A DNA stretch of 64,000 nt from Streptococcus catagoni. GTDB taxonomy: Bacteria > Bacillota > Bacilli > Lactobacillales > Streptococcaceae. Of the stretch, positions 7,036 to 14,424 are shown in pieces. The DNA is taken from contig NZ_WPCW01000004.1 of the NCBI RefSeq assembly GCF_011421425.1, positions 1 to 64,000 of the forward strand, in the 5' to 3' direction. Numbering within the stretch: the stretch's first letter is position 1; the number at the start of each line of letters is the position of its first letter. Made by a program: the position numbers and the translations under genes. Below the pieces are notes generated by a model. That model did not search any database and had not been told where the DNA came from. It was given only the letters and a program-made list of their open reading frames with translations.

Positions 7036-8268
7036 ATGAGAAAGAACAATATTTTATCTATTTTTTATAATAAATTTTCAGAGACTGGTTATATTTATAA
7101 TAATGAGACAAATAGAAAATATTTTCTTAGTAAACCAATATATATGTCTTTTTTATTTTTACTCAATAAAAAAGATACAAATAATTCGTCAATATCTATA
7201 AAATCTTTAAAGATTGTTGAAAAATTTTGCAAAGATAATCGAATTCCTTTAACAAGAGATTTTATAAAAATAAATGAATTTTATGCTAAGATTCCTTTGC
7301 AAACAATACAGTTAGAAATTACAAATAAGTGTAATTTAAGATGTAAACACTGTTATTTAGGGGAATATGAAGAAAATATAGATTATATAATGGTTGAAAG
7401 CCTTATTTCCCAAGCAAAAGATATGGGAGTCGTTAACTTTGATATTACAGGTGGTGAACCATTCCTATACCCAGAGATAGAAAAGATTTTAAGCAAGATT
7501 CTTGAGATGGGTATGAAAATAGTAATATTTACAAATGCAGTAAGACTTCCTCAAAAGGTAAAACTGTTAATTGACAAATATTATGGCATACAATTTAAGG
7601 TAAGTCTCGATGGTTGGGATGCCGAGAGTCATGACTATATTAGGGGGAGAGGAACTTATAAAAAAACCCTAGAAAATATTAAAACAATAAAAAACAGTAA
7701 TGTTCCTGTAAGCATTAATGTAGTCTTGAATTCAAAAAATATTATCGGGGTTAATAAGTTTCAAGAATTATCAAAGGAATTAAATACACCTTTCATTTAT
7801 GATAGATTTTTACCATTTGTAAGAAATGATTTTTTATCTATTACTGATGAAGAATATATTAATACAATAACAAAGATTGAGGGGTTTCAAAAACAGTGTA
7901 GTTCAGTGACAGTAGAAAGTTCTAACTTAGGGAGTTATTATTGTGAAGCCGGTAATTCATATGTATATATTAGATCTAACGGGGATGTTGTATTCTGTCC
8001 TACATTATCTTCTAGTGGTTTTTGTGGTGGAAATATCTTTAGTGAAAAATTATCCACAATATGGAATGATTCTACATTTTTTAACCATATAAGAGGTGTT
8101 AGATGTAGATATTATAGTGAATGTCCAGTTAATTATTTTTGTCAAGGAGGTTGTAGAAGTAGGGGTGAATTTTTTAGCGGAGATATAGGAAGCCCAGACA
8201 TTCAAGAGTGTAAATTAGCATACAAAATCACAGGTATCTTACCTACTTCTATGAAAAAACATATATGA
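7036..8268 (+). CDS. Radical SAM/SPASM peptide-modifying enzyme
   Basis: A 410-residue enzyme. The N-terminal 90 residues probably bind the leader peptide. The radical SAM core begins with the CxxxCxxC motif C99-NLR-C103-KH-C106, followed by ITGGEPFLYP (SAM-binding GGE). The C-terminal SPASM region has many Cys (YCEAG, VVFCPT, FCGGN, RCRYYSECPVNYFCQGGCRS), suited to two auxiliary Fe-S clusters. SPASM enzymes of this kind make thioether or C-C links in RiPPs. Here a Cys43-centred ring in the precursor is predicted. It lies 66 bp after the precursor and overlaps the arginase gene by 4 bp. The frame is intact and AT-rich. Confidence 0.93.
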   Translation: MRKNNILSIFYNKFSETGYIYNNETNRKYFLSKPIYMSFLFLLNKKDTNNSSISIKSLKIVEKFCKDNRIPLTRDFIKINEFYAKIPLQTIQLEITNKCNLRCKHCYLGEYEENIDYIMVESLISQAKDMGVVNFDITGGEPFLYPEIEKILSKILEMGMKIVIFTNAVRLPQKVKLLIDKYYGIQFKVSLDGWDAESHDYIRGRGTYKKTLENIKTIKNSNVPVSINVVLNSKNIIGVNKFQELSKELNTPFIYDRFLPFVRNDFLSITDEEYINTITKIEGFQKQCSSVTVESSNLGSYYCEAGNSYVYIRSNGDVVFCPTLSSSGFCGGNIFSEKLSTIWNDSTFFNHIRGVRCRYYSECPVNYFCQGGCRSRGEFFSGDIGSPDIQECKLAYKITGILPTSMKKHI

Positions 8269-9017
8269 ATATTCTATGTATAAAAAATGATACAGGTAGT
8301 AGAATACCTGGAGCACGATTCGAACCAATTAAATATTACGAACAATCACAAATACATTCAAAACGTAAAGATAAACTAGTTTCTATTGATATAGCAAATC
8401 TAAAAACAAATTCTTACAAAGAGGTTTGTGAGTTATTTAATCACTATAAATTTAACTTTGCTCTTGGAAGTGATCACACATCGACCTACTATATAAGTAA
8501 AATAGTAAATATTAGTTCTAAAGGTAGCTGTCTTATTATATTTGACGCACATGTTGATTGTTATGAAAAAGAGAGTGGCAAAATTTTAAACTGGAATTTT
8601 TTAAATTTCTTAATAGAAGATTACGAAAAAATAATTATTTTAGGTGAAAGAAACTTTTTAGACCCAAATATGAAACATAAAGATATTATTATGATCTCAA
8701 GTTTTGACTTAGTATTTAAAAAAGATATCATTTTAACTATGTTAGAAAAGGAATTAGAAAGTATCGAAAAAATTTATCTATCAATTGATATGGACATTCT
8801 AGACCCAAGTGTATTTGATTCTGTGTCGTACCCTTTAATTGGCGGTATTCAGATGATAGATTTATTGTTTTATCTTAATAAGATAATTCAAACGGGAAAA
8901 GTATTTTTTTGTGATATTGTTGAATACAATCCCATGATTGGTAAAGATAATGCTTATTTATTTTTCCAATTCGTTCAAAACTGTTTGTTGGAGTTAGAAA
9001 AATGTTTAGGAAAATAA
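8265..9017 (+). CDS. Arginase-family enzyme, probable peptide arginase
   Basis: A 250-residue ureohydrolase with all six Mn ligands: H71 (GSDHT), D94, H96 and D98 (DAHVD), D175 and D177 (SIDMDILDP), plus E220 in VEYNP. Free arginases are about 300 residues; this one is shorter, with compact loops. In RiPP clusters such enzymes turn peptide Arg into ornithine and release urea. The precursor has one Arg, R42, next to the reactive Cys, so R42 is the predicted substrate. The gene overlaps the radical SAM gene by 4 bp and the transporter by 16 bp, showing tight co-translation. Confidence 0.9.
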   Translation: MNILCIKNDTGSRIPGARFEPIKYYEQSQIHSKRKDKLVSIDIANLKTNSYKEVCELFNHYKFNFALGSDHTSTYYISKIVNISSKGSCLIIFDAHVDCYEKESGKILNWNFLNFLIEDYEKIIILGERNFLDPNMKHKDIIMISSFDLVFKKDIILTMLEKELESIEKIYLSIDMDILDPSVFDSVSYPLIGGIQMIDLLFYLNKIIQTGKVFFCDIVEYNPMIGKDNAYLFFQFVQNCLLELEKCLGK

Positions 9018-10222
9018 ATATCAAGGCAGAGCAAAAATTTATTTTTTCAATATACACTAATAGATTTATTTCTTTAATTTCTGAGTATGGTTATACGATT
9101 TTATTAAATATTTTATTGTCGAAAGTCTCCTTAAAAGCAATAATGTATTTCTGGCTTGTGAAGGTTTTAGCTGCGTTATTTTCTTCTAAATTAAAAAATT
9201 TAATAGCAAATCATTCTCCAAAAATATTATTAATTATACTTGAAATTACTAAAGCGATATTGTTAATTTCATTGTCTCTGTCTAATAATAATATTATTAT
9301 TTTAGCTTTAGTCTTTGCTATTGAAATAATGAATATACTTTTTAATGCTCAACTTTATTCTATAGTGCCAAGAGTTGTTTCTACCAACAATTTAATTCAA
9401 TTTAATTCAGTCTATACTAGTATTGGCTCAATTTCATATTTTGTCTCCCCATTGATTGTTGGAATATTCATAAATTTTCATCCTAAAATTTTGTTTGTTA
9501 TATATGGAGGACTGGTATTTTTAGGTGCTCTGTCATTAACATTACTACCTCCATTAAGGAGTGAAAGCAAATATGAAACCCAGACTGTTCAAAATAAAAA
9601 TAGCACATTATTGAAAAGTGATATTTTTAAAAATCCAATAATTCTGTTTATGCTTCTAATTACAACATTGTTAGGTAGTGTAGGAGTAGTTTTCGATACT
9701 TATGAGGTGTCTTTCATAACAAAAAATTTAGGGATATCGGATGTACTTTATTCTTACTCGCTTTCTTTTTTAGCTATTGCTTTTTTGGTTACAAGTTTAT
9801 TATTTAGTTTTATCAAAACAATTAGTAAATATGCATATGTATATTCTCTTTCTTCAGTAATCTATTTGGGTTATTTATTAACTTTTGCTTATGCAAGAGA
9901 TTATTTAGGGATATTATTTAGCTATATTTTATTAGCAATTGGTCAAACAATATCTGGGATTGTTGAAAATAACTACACACAGACTCACTTAAATGAAAAT
10001 GAATTAAAAGAATTTTATATTATTTCACAAATTCTTAATATAGCAATTCCTGGTGTACTGATAATGTTTATCGGTTTTCAAAAAAATATTTCAGAAAAAA
10101 TACCCATGATATATAGGGAAATGTCAATAATAGCTAGTTTTTTGGTGATTATTTTCATATTCTTACTATTAAGAAAAAGTAAATCCTTTAATTATACACA
10201 AAAAAATAATTTAAATGAGTAG
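9002..10222 (+). CDS. MFS transporter, probable RiPP exporter/self-resistance
   Basis: A 406-residue protein with about 12 hydrophobic segments and an MFS layout similar to macrolide-efflux MFS_3 proteins. It starts inside the end of the arginase gene (16-bp overlap). No ABC transporter with a peptidase domain and no separate leader protease are in the cluster. The MFS may therefore export the peptide after cleavage by a host protease, or protect the producer. Substrate inferred from context only. Confidence 0.83.
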   Translation: MFRKINIKAEQKFIFSIYTNRFISLISEYGYTILLNILLSKVSLKAIMYFWLVKVLAALFSSKLKNLIANHSPKILLIILEITKAILLISLSLSNNNIIILALVFAIEIMNILFNAQLYSIVPRVVSTNNLIQFNSVYTSIGSISYFVSPLIVGIFINFHPKILFVIYGGLVFLGALSLTLLPPLRSESKYETQTVQNKNSTLLKSDIFKNPIILFMLLITTLLGSVGVVFDTYEVSFITKNLGISDVLYSYSLSFLAIAFLVTSLLFSFIKTISKYAYVYSLSSVIYLGYLLTFAYARDYLGILFSYILLAIGQTISGIVENNYTQTHLNENELKEFYIISQILNIAIPGVLIMFIGFQKNISEKIPMIYREMSIIASFLVIIFIFLLLRKSKSFNYTQKNNLNE

Positions 10223-10359
10223 TAAAGACTCTCATTTAAGAATAGCCACAAAGTTATTATCAAACAACAGTTGCTTGATATAATTATAAAGTGCTTTAAT
10301 GTTAAACTATTACATGTTATTATCTATTCAACATATTTGGTAGTAAAGAAAGGTACAAA

Positions 10360-10742
10360 ATGAAGTTAATTTTCTCACAGCAACTTGTAAAATTAAGAAA
10401 AGAAAATAATTTTTCTCAAGATGAACTTGCGGAGAAAATTTTTATTAGTAGACAAGCAATATCTAAAAGGGAAAGAGGAGAAGTAACCCCTGATTTAGCT
10501 AAGATTGAACAAATTGCTGTAGTTTTTGGTGTAACAACAGAGTTTCTACTTTTTGGAAAAAATTTCGAAGATGATTGGTGCGTAGAAACTTCAAGTATGA
10601 TGAGATTGAAAAACGAGATACTGAAAGAAGAGGAGAACGTTTTGATAAACTAATAAATTTATTTCATTCTTATTGGTGGTTGTTGTTTTCTCTTTGTGGA
10701 TTAATAATTGGAATAATTGATCATATCGCTAAGTTATTCTAA
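10360..10742 (+). pseudogene. XRE regulator with C-terminal membrane segment, frameshifted
   Basis: The intact reading (10360-10653, 97 aa) is an XRE domain: FSQQLVKLRKENNFSQDELA, SRQAISKRERGEVTPDLAKI. It ends with a non-family-like tail. In another frame from about 10617 the DNA continues as ERRGERFDKLINLF then SYWWLLFSLCGLIIGIIDHI and a stop at 10742. This is the usual C-terminal membrane anchor of such small regulators. A single indel near 10600 separates the halves. A truncated but still DNA-binding protein could be made. Confidence 0.7.
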
Positions 10743-10811
10743 GTGAATTGAGTCACTCCAAAATCACTAAAATCTCAAAAACACATAGCTTTTAAGTTAA
10801 TTTCTAAAACT

Positions 10812-10835
10812 CAAACCTTGTTAAATCAAGGTTTG
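10812..10835 (+). terminator. Hairpin at the right end of the element
   Basis: CAAACCTTG-TTAAAT-CAAGGTTTG is a perfect 9-bp stem without a long T run (TTGAATTT follows). It may end transcription from the RiPP operon or the XRE gene before the att site. Confidence 0.45.
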
Positions 10836-10860
10836 TTGAATTTAAAAAGTATTCGATAGC

Positions 10861-10891
10861 ACTCAAAATCCAGTGTCCTCACGGACGTGCC
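10861..10891 (+). repeat. attR core plus decayed tRNA-Leu 3' end (to about 10952)
   Basis: Identical to 519-549. Beyond the core, AGTTGAACCCCAGTTCCAGGTA aligns with the tRNA-Leu tail but with several substitutions in the T arm and acceptor, and then comes a degraded copy of the tRNA terminator (AGGCAGGGCTATTAGACCTTGTTTTTTT). The displaced tail could not form a working tRNA. Confidence 0.85.
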
Positions 10892-10987
10892 AGTTGAACC
10901 CCAGTTCCAGGTATAGAATAGAGAAAAGGCAGGGCTATTAGACCTTGTTTTTTTGTCAACTGCAGGGGGTAGCCAAATCCTAATATA

Positions 10988-11018
10988 TAGAGAGAACAAA
11001 TTTTGTTCTCTCTTTTTT
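10988..11018 (+). terminator. Terminator upstream of the MurNAc operon
   Basis: GAGAGAACAAA and TTTGTTCTCTC form a long perfect stem followed by seven T. It insulates the murQ promoter from the element. Confidence 0.85.
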
Positions 11019-11092
11019 TACATGAAAATAAGATTTAGTAATAAATATATCTAGGACGAGTAAACTTTTTTATCAAATTTGTTCAAAAAGTA

Positions 11093-11121
11093 TTGACAAA
11101 AAAGTTCGCAAAATATAAAAT
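11093..11121 (+). promoter_or_regulatory. Promoter of the MurNAc operon
   Basis: TTGACA at 11093-11098 and TAAAAT at 11116-11121 with 17-bp spacing (or TATAAA at 11114 with 15). The murQ start codon is 32 bp downstream. Confidence 0.7.
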
Positions 11122-11126
11122 GTTTT

Positions 11127-11140
11127 TGTAAACGTTAACA
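11127..11140 (+). promoter_or_regulatory. cre site (CcpA operator)
   Basis: TGTAAACGTTAACA matches the cre pattern TGNAANCGNNNNCA exactly and lies just after the -10 box. Bound CcpA-HPr(Ser-P) there should repress the amino sugar operon when glucose is present. Confidence 0.82.
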
Positions 11141-11152
11141 AAGGAGTTTTAA

Positions 11153-12052
11153 ATGGCTAAGGAGTGTAGAGAAACTGAACTCAGAAATCCAAATACCAAA
11201 GATTTTGATAACATTTCAACAATAAAAATGCTTGAGTTAATAAACCAAGAAGACAAGCTTGTTCCAGTTGTCGTTGAAGATCAATTATCTAACATTGCTA
11301 AATTAATTGATAAAGTTACAGAATCTATGAAGTTGGGTGGTAGATTAATATATATTGGTGCTGGCACTTCAGGAAGATTGGGTGTGCTTGATGCTTCGGA
11401 ATGCCCACCAACATTTGGGGTTTCAAATAATCTTGTAGTTGGTTTGATTGCAGGTGGGAAAGAAGCTTTAGAAAATGCAATTGAAGGTGCTGAAGATAGC
11501 AAAGAATTTGCAGTGAGTGATTTACAAAAAATTAATCTCACTTCAAAGGATTTTTTAATAGGATTGGCTTCTAGTGGTAGTACGCCATATGTTGTTGGAG
11601 CTCTAGAATTTGCTCAGAAATTAGGAGTATCCACTGGTTGTATAGTCTGCTCACGAAACAGTCAAATTAGTAAATTGTCAGCTTATCCTATTGAATTAAT
11701 TACTGGTCCCGAAGTAATTTCAGGTTCAACTAGGTTAAAAGCTGGTACGTCTCAAAAGCTTGTTTTAAACATGATTTCAACTTGTGTCATGACTAAACTA
11801 GGGAAAGTTTATAGTAACTATATGGTTGATGTGATGGCTACTAATAAAAAATTGGAATTAAGAGCAGTCAGAATGTTAGTTGATATTATGAATATTAGTG
11901 AAAGTGAAGCAGAAGAGCTTCTGGAAGAAGCTCATTCGAGTGTAAAAGCTGCTTTAGTAATGAAACTATTAAATGTAAATTACGAAGAATCTATAAAATT
12001 AATAGCTAAAAATAATGGCCATATAAGACCAATAGTTGAGGAGAATAGTTAA
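11153..12052 (+). CDS. murQ: N-acetylmuramic acid 6-phosphate etherase
   Basis: A 299-residue SIS-domain lyase that removes D-lactate from MurNAc-6-P to give GlcNAc-6-P in the cytoplasm. The signature GAGTSGRLGVLDASECPPTF lies near residues 68-87 and includes the catalytic Glu of SECPPT. The length equals the family norm. AAAGGAG lies 8 nt before ATG. First gene of the MurNAc operon, under the cre site; its stop overlaps the next start (TAATG), so it is translationally coupled to the PTS IIA gene. Confidence 0.97.
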   Translation: MAKECRETELRNPNTKDFDNISTIKMLELINQEDKLVPVVVEDQLSNIAKLIDKVTESMKLGGRLIYIGAGTSGRLGVLDASECPPTFGVSNNLVVGLIAGGKEALENAIEGAEDSKEFAVSDLQKINLTSKDFLIGLASSGSTPYVVGALEFAQKLGVSTGCIVCSRNSQISKLSAYPIELITGPEVISGSTRLKAGTSQKLVLNMISTCVMTKLGKVYSNYMVDVMATNKKLELRAVRMLVDIMNISESEAEELLEEAHSSVKAALVMKLLNVNYEESIKLIAKNNGHIRPIVEENS

Positions 12053-12381
12053 TGCAAGATTTTGAATTATTGATTTTCACAATAATTAGTAGAGGAGGTA
12101 ATGCAAAAGGCTTAGCTTATGAAGCCATCTCTGAAGCGGAGAAGGGAAACTTTGAAAAAGCTGAGCAGTTACTAAAAGAGGCTGATAGTGAATTGAAGGA
12201 GGCTCACCAAATACAAACGAATCTGATTCAAGAAGAAGCATCTGGAAAACATCATGATGTAACGGTATTATTTGTACATGCACAAGACCATCTGATGACA
12301 TCAATAGAGGTGAGAAATTTAGCTGAAGTATTTATCAGGAATTCAAAAAGACTCTATGAATTAGAAAGGAAAATTCAATAA
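12052..12381 (+). CDS. PTS lactose/cellobiose-type IIA component
   Basis: 109 residues, the usual size of PTS_IIA Lac-family proteins, which are helical trimers. The phosphorylation site is H76 in LFVHAQDHLM. It takes phosphate from HPr and passes it to the IIB encoded at 12687. The start overlaps the murQ stop. The operon context points to a MurNAc-containing sugar or disaccharide as substrate; the Lac family is otherwise associated with disaccharides. Confidence 0.93.
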   Translation: MQDFELLIFTIISRGGNAKGLAYEAISEAEKGNFEKAEQLLKEADSELKEAHQIQTNLIQEEASGKHHDVTVLFVHAQDHLMTSIEVRNLAEVFIRNSKRLYELERKIQ

Positions 12382-12387
12382 CTTTAT

Positions 12388-12675
12388 ATGATGAATAAAG
12401 ACGAAGCAAATGAAAAGCTTGGAATTGTTTTTAATTATAAAATATCAATGATAATTTTTTTATCCTTATTATTTATCACCATTTTATTACCTATTATTTT
12501 GAACTTTCTTCATATTAATTCAATTATTATTTATTCCTTATTGAGTAGTTTTATAATCTCTCAACTTCCAATAACCATAAATAATAAATCATTGAGGAGG
12601 TATTATAAGGTAACAACATTTTGTGTCGTTTTTGTTTTAATTTATTTTGTAGCTAGATACAATATCATATTTTAG
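12388..12675 (+). CDS. Small three-segment membrane protein in the PTS operon (95 aa)
   Basis: No family recognised. Three hydrophobic stretches (about 20-38, 41-58, 72-90) follow a charged N-terminus MMNKDEANEKLG. ATG occurs twice (12388, 12391); no strong ribosome site is visible, so translation may be coupled to the IIA gene 6 bp upstream. Placed between IIA and IIB, it may assist the permease or be unrelated to sugar transport. Confidence 0.6.
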   Translation: MMNKDEANEKLGIVFNYKISMIIFLSLLFITILLPIILNFLHINSIIIYSLLSSFIISQLPITINNKSLRRYYKVTTFCVVFVLIYFVARYNIIF

Positions 12676-12686
12676 GAGGATCTATT

Positions 12687-13001
12687 ATGAAATTTTTATT
12701 AGTTTGTGCTGGTGGAATGTCAAGTGCTATTGCAGCAAAGTCTCTTGAAGACACTGCTAGAAAGCATGATATTGATGTGAAAGTTCAAGAAGTTGGAACT
12801 CAAGCATTTGAAGAGGAAGTTAGAAATGGGTATGATTTAGCTTTAGTTGCTCCACAAATCCGACATAGATTTGACGTATTAAAATCACAAGCTGATGAAG
12901 TTGATGTTCCGATTATTCAAATTAAACCACAAGGATATTCTCCAGTAGGTGGTGAATTCTTGTTAAAACAAATTAAGCAAGAAACAGATATTATTAATTA
13001 A
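12687..13001 (+). CDS. PTS lactose/cellobiose-type IIB component
   Basis: 104 residues starting MKFLLVCAGGMSSA; C7 is the phospho-cysteine in the CxGGMSS loop typical of cellobiose IIB. AGGAGG is at 12674-12679. It passes phosphate from IIA-H76 to the sugar carried by IIC. Membrane-associated through IIC. Confidence 0.95.
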   Translation: MKFLLVCAGGMSSAIAAKSLEDTARKHDIDVKVQEVGTQAFEEEVRNGYDLALVAPQIRHRFDVLKSQADEVDVPIIQIKPQGYSPVGGEFLLKQIKQETDIIN

Positions 13002-13016
13002 CGAGTGAGGATGATC

Positions 13017-14357
13017 ATGTTTGAAAAAATAACAGCTTTTATTGATAATAAATTCTCTACGCCAATGGCTAAATTAGGAGAACAACGACATCTGAGAGCG
13101 GTTCGTGATGGTATTGTAGCTACTTTACCATTAATAATTGTTGCCTCAATGTTTATGGTAATAGCATTTTTACCAAATTCATTACCAAAAGATTGGGCGA
13201 TTACTAAATTTGTTGCAGCAAATCAGTTGAAAATACTACTACCATATAGGATGTCAATGTACATTATGACTCTATATGCAGTGTTTGGAATAGGTTATTC
13301 ACTTTCTAAATCCTATAAATTGGATGGATTATCTGGGGGAATTTTAGCAGAGTTAGCTTATTTGTTAACCATAATTCCTCGCATGATACCTGTTCTTACA
13401 CCAAGTCTTCAAAAATTAGCAGAAAAAAATAAAGAGCTATCTGATTTTATGACGCAACTTCCAACAGGATTTGTTTTACCAATGACCAATCTTGGCTCTG
13501 CTGGTATGTTTGTGGGGATACTAGCAGCATTCTTTGCAATAGAAGTTTATCGTCTAACGCAAAAAAGTGGATTTAAAATTTCTATGCCGGCACAGGTTCC
13601 AGAATCAGTAGCAAGATCATTTGAGTCTTTAACCCCAACTGTGATCATCTTACTAGTAGTTTCTTCAATAACTATGTTTATTGGAATTGACTTACATAGT
13701 ATTATGTCTAAGATAATCAGTCCATTAATCACAGCCACAGATTCACTACCATCAGTATTACTCATCGTCTTTCTGGTTCAGTTCTTTTGGGCATTTGGTA
13801 TCCATGGAATGTCAATTGTTGGATCTTTAGCTCGACCAATTTGGTTGATTTTACTAGAATCTAATACCACGGCTTGGGTTGCTGGAGAAAAAATTAGTAA
13901 TGTTGCACCAGAGCCATTTTATCAATGGTTCATCTGGACGGGTGGAGCAGGAGCTACAATCGGACTTTCTATTTTGTTAGCATTTGTATCTAAATCAAAA
14001 TATGCTAAAACTCTAGGAAGAACAGCATTTGTACCAGCATTATTTAACATTAATGAGCCTATTATCTTTGGTGCACCTATTATTCTTAACCCAAGTTTGA
14101 TGTTGCCATTTATTTTTATCCCACTACTAAATGCTGCTATTTCATATTGTGCACTTTCATTTGGCTGGGTAAGTAAAATTGTAGCTAATTCTCCTTGGAC
14201 ACTTCCTGGACCAATTGGTGCTTATTTAGCAACAGGAAATGATTTGAGAGCTATTGTATTAAGCATTTTCTTAATAGTATTATCTACAGTATTGTATTAT
14301 CCATTCTTTAGAATTTATGATAATCAATTGCTAGCTCAAGAATCAGAAGAAACTTAA
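13017..14357 (+). CDS. PTS lactose/cellobiose-type IIC permease
   Basis: About 446 residues with 10 or so membrane segments and the EIIC_1 hallmarks FWAFGIHGMSIVG and FNINEPIIFG. Start chosen at ATG 13017 (MFEKITAFID), because GTGAGG at 13005 acts better as ribosome site than as a GTG start. With the IIA and IIB genes it forms a complete PTS. Operon partners that split and recycle MurNAc sugars suggest import of MurNAc-GlcNAc or MurNAc, replacing the Glc-family MurP used by other bacteria. Confidence 0.92.
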   Translation: MFEKITAFIDNKFSTPMAKLGEQRHLRAVRDGIVATLPLIIVASMFMVIAFLPNSLPKDWAITKFVAANQLKILLPYRMSMYIMTLYAVFGIGYSLSKSYKLDGLSGGILAELAYLLTIIPRMIPVLTPSLQKLAEKNKELSDFMTQLPTGFVLPMTNLGSAGMFVGILAAFFAIEVYRLTQKSGFKISMPAQVPESVARSFESLTPTVIILLVVSSITMFIGIDLHSIMSKIISPLITATDSLPSVLLIVFLVQFFWAFGIHGMSIVGSLARPIWLILLESNTTAWVAGEKISNVAPEPFYQWFIWTGGAGATIGLSILLAFVSKSKYAKTLGRTAFVPALFNINEPIIFGAPIILNPSLMLPFIFIPLLNAAISYCALSFGWVSKIVANSPWTLPGPIGAYLATGNDLRAIVLSIFLIVLSTVLYYPFFRIYDNQLLAQESEET

Positions 14358-14375
14358 ATTCCCCAAGAGGGGTTC

Positions 14376-14408
14376 AAACTCCTATAAAAATTTATAGGAG
14401 TTTTAGTT
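14376..14408 (+). terminator. Intra-operon hairpin after the PTS genes
   Basis: AAACTCCTATAAA and TTTATAGGAGTTT form a 13-bp stem followed by TAGTTTAG, a weak T tract. It may lower expression of the downstream catabolic genes relative to the PTS or protect the PTS mRNA 3' end. Confidence 0.6.
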
Positions 14409-14424
14409 TAGAAAGGCAATTAAT

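Larger units (their letters stand above)
519..10891. mobile_element. Integrative element in tRNA-Leu with rolling-circle Rep and RiPP cargo
   Basis: The borders are the two 31-bp att repeats. Leftward genes run att - two unknown genes - integrase - DUF3173 protein - Rep - two small accessory genes. Rightward genes are an XRE regulator, RiPP precursor, radical SAM enzyme, arginase, transporter and a broken XRE gene. There are no recognisable conjugation genes (no VirB4, coupling protein or relaxase apart from the Rep), so it is more likely a mobilisable or satellite-like element than a self-transmissible ICE. The cargo at 6.6-10.3 kb is visibly more AT-rich than the flanking chromosome, suggesting separate acquisition. 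Confidence 0.85.

Noticed and set aside
7036..8268. Streptide-type (Lys-Trp) radical SAM system
   Set aside because: The precursor has no Trp and the cluster includes an arginase, so the GRC type fits better.
519..10891. Classification as a full ICE
   Set aside because: No VirB4, FtsK/TcpA-type coupling protein or conjugation channel genes are present between the att sites.
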